Positions 13,309 to 16,495 of a stretch of 16,495 nucleotides of DNA are shown here, in pieces. The notes below the pieces were generated by a model. The model saw nothing but the letters and a program-made list of their open reading frames with translations. It was not told the origin of the DNA and ran no database searches. Source of the DNA: an uncultured Desulfovibrio sp. GTDB lineage: Bacteria; Desulfobacterota; Desulfovibrionia; Desulfovibrionales; Desulfovibrionaceae. Each line of letters opens with the position of its first letter. Position 1 is the stretch's first letter. Location: contig CAMWTD010000026.1 of the NCBI GenBank assembly GCA_947177085.1, positions 1-16,495 on the forward strand. Direction: 5' to 3'. The position numbers and the translations under genes were made by a program.

Positions 13309-15404
13309 GCGGCACAGCCGCTACCTGGCGCCCCACTGTAGGGCGCTACTTCCATGGCGGTGAGCAGCGCGAGGATGGTCAGCGGCGTGGCGCTGGTGAC
13401 GCCGAGCGTGAGCGGCGCTTCATCGGCCCAGCCGCCGCAGGTCTCGAACGCGATGTCCGTGCCGTCACTGAAAAAAGGGCGCGTATTCATGAGTCCCCCG
13501 ACGATGTGCCTGTCCGTCACGGGCAAAAGCGCGTTTGCGCCCACCCCGGCGAGGAAGCTCATGCTGCGGTAGATGCGCAGGCGCACGGCGGAAATCTTGC
13601 GGTTGTGCATCATGCTCGAGCCCGTTTGCGTCTGCACCTCGGGCAGGTTCGGCACGAGCCGCGAGACATAGGGCAGGCCCACATGCACGCTGTGCGCGGG
13701 CGTCGCCAGCGCAAGGCCGCCCGCGGCCGACACGGCAAGGCCGTCGATGGTTCCCCCGTCCGCAAAGACCTGCACCTCGCGCCCGGCCAGATGCCCGAGC
13801 CCGGAGAACTCCTTGAGTGCGGGCCCCAGGTAGTTGAGCGCCGAGTCGAGAAAATAGGCCTCGGCAAGGTCGTCGGAGTCAAAAAAGCTCTCCAGCCGCT
13901 CCACGCAGAGGCCGCACTCCCGCTCCACCAAAAACCACGCCTGGTCATCGGGCAGCCCCGGAATCACGGCCACGTCCTTGAAGGTCCCGGCCGTGTCATG
14001 CCGATGCCAGCCGATGACCTCCTGCTCGGGCATGAAGGTGAGCCCGGCGAGCCTACCGTCCGCGAGCACGCACCAGATGACCGAGTGCGGCTCCTGCTGG
14101 TAGGCCCATGCGGTAATCGGCGCATCGCGCAGGATGTGCCGGGCCACGAGCGTGAGGTCCTGCCCGAGGTACTTGTCGGCGCTGTAATTGTAGGCGAACT
14201 GGCGCACCGCCGTGCCCCCGCGCTGCACATAGATGACGCCGCCCCCGGCGGAGATGGCGGCCACGGCGTCGTCCCCGCCGTTGCTCGTCTGCAGCTCGAA
14301 CCCGGCATTGCCGGGCGTGAGCGTCACGCCCTCGCTTGCTGCGAGCGTCCACTCGCTGCCTTCCGTCCCGAAGGCCAGCGCCTGCCTGTCCGGCTGGAGC
14401 CATAAGATGCGGTTGGCCTGCGCCGCGGCCAGCGTCACCTCGATGGCGTCATCATCCTTGGGCGGCGTGGAGGCCCCCATGTCCTCGAACTCGCCGCTGC
14501 GCGAGAGCCAGAGCGTCATGGGCCTGTTCTTCGTGGCCGCGAATCCCAGCCGCTGCTGGTGGAAAAACACCTGCGAGGGCCAGTTGCCGGAGCCGGAAAA
14601 GGGGTTCTTGTGCGCGGGCGGCGTGTCCTCGGTATCCGCGCCGATGTTCTCGTCGTCAAAGCTGGTCCCGTCCGCGCGGCCGATATAGCCGAGCACCCCA
14701 TACTTCTTTTTATACACCCGATAATAGACTGCCCCGGAGACGGCCTGCCAGCTTATGCGGATGACGTAGGAGACTGAGTTGAGCGCCTTGGCCGTGATGC
14801 TCGCCTGGGCGCTGGCATTGCTTTCCTGCCCGTCCGCGCCGATGGCCGTCACGGCGTAGGTGTATTGACGGGTCGCGTCGTCGCCCTCGTAATTGTTTTC
14901 CACCACGCGCAGGGAGAGGCCCGTGGGCGCGGCCACGGCCGGGGTGAAGGCGGGCGTGGTCCATTGCCAGTTATTGTCCGCGTAGCGGGAGAGCTTGCGC
15001 GGCGCGTAGCCCGGATGGACGAAATACATCACGTCCGCGCTTTGCGCGAAGCGTAAGCCGGGGAGGTCCGCGGCCGCATAGGGGGAGGGAAACACCAGCG
15101 GCGCGCCCGCGGCATCGGCCGCCAGCCGCCCGTCGGGGAGCCATACGCGCAAGGTTTTGTCGCCAAATTCCAGTATCCGCCCCTGCGTTGCGGAGAACAC
15201 AAAGGGGATGAGCCTCGCGCGGCTCCCGGCCGCCAGCCCGAGAAAGCGCGTCCCGGGCCTGCGCGTCACGCCGCCCTGCGGCATGGGCACGAAGTTGAGC
15301 ATCTCACGGCAGCCCGTGGCATAGCGCGGCTGGTCCACGCGGCCGCGCATGAGCGGCGTGATCTCGCCGCCATTGAGCACGTTCTGGATATGGTAGAGCG
15401 GCAT
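13290..15404 (-). CDS. gp12-like tail tubular protein B (tail nozzle)
   Basis: This is a 704-residue protein with the hallmark N-terminus of the gp12/nozzle family (NVLNGGEITPLMRGRVD, then YATGCREMLNFVPMPQGG and TRRPGTRFLG). It forms the distal tube of the short tail. Residues 150-262 look like an inserted fibronectin-III/Ig-like beta domain (TGLSLRVVE... YTYAVTAIGADGQES... WQAVSGAVYYRVYKK). The C-terminal beta region ends in the family's usual RLRIYRSMSF and DIAFETCGGW segments. T7 gp12 is 794 residues. The ATG at 15404 overlaps the gp11-like stop (TGATG). The last residues (about YSGAPGSGCAAYGWRQ) are encoded by a hairpin-rich stretch and look like an extension beyond the family's usual end. 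Family assignment is confident. Confidence 0.9.
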   Translation of the reverse strand: MPLYHIQNVLNGGEITPLMRGRVDQPRYATGCREMLNFVPMPQGGVTRRPGTRFLGLAAGSRARLIPFVFSATQGRILEFGDKTLRVWLPDGRLAADAAGAPLVFPSPYAAADLPGLRFAQSADVMYFVHPGYAPRKLSRYADNNWQWTTPAFTPAVAAPTGLSLRVVENNYEGDDATRQYTYAVTAIGADGQESNASAQASITAKALNSVSYVIRISWQAVSGAVYYRVYKKKYGVLGYIGRADGTSFDDENIGADTEDTPPAHKNPFSGSGNWPSQVFFHQQRLGFAATKNRPMTLWLSRSGEFEDMGASTPPKDDDAIEVTLAAAQANRILWLQPDRQALAFGTEGSEWTLAASEGVTLTPGNAGFELQTSNGGDDAVAAISAGGGVIYVQRGGTAVRQFAYNYSADKYLGQDLTLVARHILRDAPITAWAYQQEPHSVIWCVLADGRLAGLTFMPEQEVIGWHRHDTAGTFKDVAVIPGLPDDQAWFLVERECGLCVERLESFFDSDDLAEAYFLDSALNYLGPALKEFSGLGHLAGREVQVFADGGTIDGLAVSAAGGLALATPAHSVHVGLPYVSRLVPNLPEVQTQTGSSMMHNRKISAVRLRIYRSMSFLAGVGANALLPVTDRHIVGGLMNTRPFFSDGTDIAFETCGGWADEAPLTLGVTSATPLTILALLTAMEVAPYSGAPGSGCAAYGWRQ
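13308..13346. repeat. Two tandem hairpins inside the 3' end of the gp12-like gene
   Basis: AGCGGC-ACA-GCCGCT (13308-13322) and GCGCCC-N7-GGGCGC (13328-13346) are perfect 6-bp stems placed side by side. They abut the longer inverted repeat at 13242-13308, giving three palindromes in about 105 bp. Confidence 0.65.
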
Positions 15405-15970
15405 CAGTCCACCCGCCTTTCCTGAAGGAAGGGGGAGACAACGATGCGCGGCGGCCGGCTCGCGAGGTCGTTCTCCACCCGCGCCCTGTCCAGCGCGCGC
15501 TCGAACATCTCAAGGTAGGCTTGCGCCTGTCCGCCCTGTTCCATGTAGGGGGAGATCTCAAAGGCCAGCCGCCAGGCCACCACATCGGCAAAGGCGTCGG
15601 GAAAGGACGGCACGCCGGAGCGCACATAGGTGAGGGTTAGCTGCGCCGCGTCGCACAGGAGCTCGCGCCCCAGAACTTCCCACGCGGCCACGCGCCCCCC
15701 GTCCGTATGCGCGTTCACCACGCGCAGGCAGTCCGCGGGCAGGGGCCGGGCATAGCGATGCAGGCCGTCCCTTGCATCCGCCCCTTGCGCAAGAAGCACG
15801 CGACGCAGGGCGAAGCTCCAGGGATGCAGCCCGAGGCAATGGGCGACGCAGCGGTCATAGGCGGCTTCCGCTGTCTGCGCATCGGGCGAGTCCTGAAAGC
15901 CAGCCGTTACGCCCCGCGCGCCCACGCGCATGAGCGCCGTGTTGATGATGCTGGTGCGGGTGTGGAACAT
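15404..15970 (-). CDS. gp11-like tail tubular protein A (adaptor)
   Basis: This is a 188-residue protein of the gp11 class, the ring adaptor between portal and nozzle. Typical signs are the opening helix (MFHTRTSIINTALMRVGARG), the LHPWSFALRR motif near residue 50, the LPADCLRV segment (about residue 70) and a C-terminal helical part with SYM-like YMEQGGQAQAYLEMFERAL. T7 gp11 is 196 residues, so the length fits. I chose the ATG at 15970, preceded by a G-run (GGGGGG); a GTG at 16018 would add 16 residues inside the upstream gene and is less likely. Eight bases separate it from the preceding stop, and its own stop overlaps the gp12-like start (TGATG), so the two tail genes are probably coupled in translation. 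Confidence 0.87.
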   Translation of the reverse strand: MFHTRTSIINTALMRVGARGVTAGFQDSPDAQTAEAAYDRCVAHCLGLHPWSFALRRVLLAQGADARDGLHRYARPLPADCLRVVNAHTDGGRVAAWEVLGRELLCDAAQLTLTYVRSGVPSFPDAFADVVAWRLAFEISPYMEQGGQAQAYLEMFERALDRARVENDLASRPPRIVVSPFLQERRVD

Positions 15971-15978
15971 GGCCCCCC

Positions 15979-16495
15979 CTATGCCTGCGCGTTCCCCACA
16001 GCGGGATTTTCCGGCCACGGCGTCAGCTCCCCGCCGCCGTCAAAGGGCGCTCCCTCCTGCGCGGGGAGGTCGCAGAGGGCCTCGGCATAGGCGTCCCATG
16101 CGGCAAGTTGTGCCGTCACGTCCGCGCCCGCGCGTTCCTTGCGTCGTAATTCGGCCACAGCCACGTCATATTCGGCGAGTTTTACTTTCCGCGCTGCCCG
16201 CAAAAGCTCGAAGCGCTCGGCCTCGGTGTCCGGGCTCGCGAGCCAGCGGGCATATTCCCCGGCGGCCCTGGCGTCGCACATCTCATCCCACGCCGCCTCG
16301 GTAATCAGCCCTTCGGCGAGCTTCGCTTCCGCGTCTTCCGGCCGCCACACCGAGCCCTGCCCGGTCTCCGGGTCATAGAGGTTGACGGTTTCGGGGGCCC
16401 CGGCCCCGAGCGCCGCCATGCGCCGGGCCGCGAAGAGCGAGGGCAGCGGCCCGGCGGCCTTGGCCGGGTCATGCCAGGCAAGGCGCACCGCGCCC
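15979..16495 (-). CDS. Tail-fibre assembly-like protein (5' end uncertain or outside window)
   Basis: The frame is open to the window edge. A GTG at 16488 could be the start (169 residues), but only seven bases are visible upstream, so the gene may be longer. The C-terminal third (about AAWDAYAEALCDLPAQEG followed by TPWPENP) matches the typical ending of tail-fibre assembly chaperones (Caudo_TAP-like: W..Y...L.D.P.Q......WP..P). Before it is a helical section (FELLRAARKVKLAEYDVAVAELRRKE). An NLYDPETGQGSVW segment near the N-terminus suggests a fibre-tip or beta part. It lies directly upstream of the gp11-like gene, which is not the T7 position for fibre genes. It could instead be the C-terminal part of a structural protein that carries a similar tail domain. 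Confidence 0.6.
   Translation of the reverse strand, partial: GAVRLAWHDPAKAAGPLPSLFAARRMAALGAGAPETVNLYDPETGQGSVWRPEDAEAKLAEGLITEAAWDEMCDARAAGEYARWLASPDTEAERFELLRAARKVKLAEYDVAVAELRRKERAGADVTAQLAAWDAYAEALCDLPAQEGAPFDGGGELTPWPENPAVGNAQA

Noticed and set aside
13240..13310. The repeats at the gp12/gp14 junction as a diversity-generating retroelement (template and variable repeat).
   Set aside because: The copies are inverted and only 16 bp long, there is no adenine-biased variation and no reverse transcriptase in the window.

Overview
The window is part of the genome of a tailed phage or prophage of podovirus (T7-like) virion type, from a GC-rich bacterium. The composition and the protein style would fit a Desulfovibrio-like gut proteobacterium, but nothing here fixes the host. 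No host gene, tRNA, rRNA, insertion sequence or CRISPR array is visible.

Layout. (1) Positions 1-1710 hold a rightward (+) early module of four genes joined by ATGA or longer overlaps: the C-terminal part of a replication initiator, a Cys-rich protein that may be a helicase loader, a small tyrosine recombinase, and an excisionase-like helix-turn-helix protein. The replication gene carries three exact-period 22-bp iterons followed by AT-rich tandem 12-mers, the arrangement of a lambda-O-type internal origin. (2) Positions 1711-2045 are AT-rich intergenic DNA with direct repeats beside the recombinase and excisionase genes. (3) A lone leftward zinc-ribbon gene (2125-2319) has its own intrinsic terminator. 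(4) From 16495 down to 2502 runs a leftward late module in T7 gene order: a partial gene resembling a tail-fibre assembly protein, then homologues of gp11 (tail adaptor), gp12 (tail nozzle), gp14, gp15 and gp16 (internal core or ejection proteins).

How the genes fit together. The gp11- and gp12-like proteins build the short tail. The gp14-, gp15- and gp16-like proteins would be packaged in the head and ejected with the DNA. The gp16-like protein is remarkable: about 2787 residues, with a central block of polyvalent-protein effector modules. In order these are a PBECR-like nuclease, an ADP-ribosyltransferase, an LPD3-like domain and an HExxH zincin-like domain. The block is visibly richer in A+T than its flanks and contains a duplicated linker. 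The best reading is that the phage injects a large multi-effector protein along with its genome. The two modules converge on the 1711-2501 region. Because the recombinase region runs unbroken into the end of the late operon, the sequence may come from an excised, circular or circularly permuted phage genome rather than from one end of a prophage.
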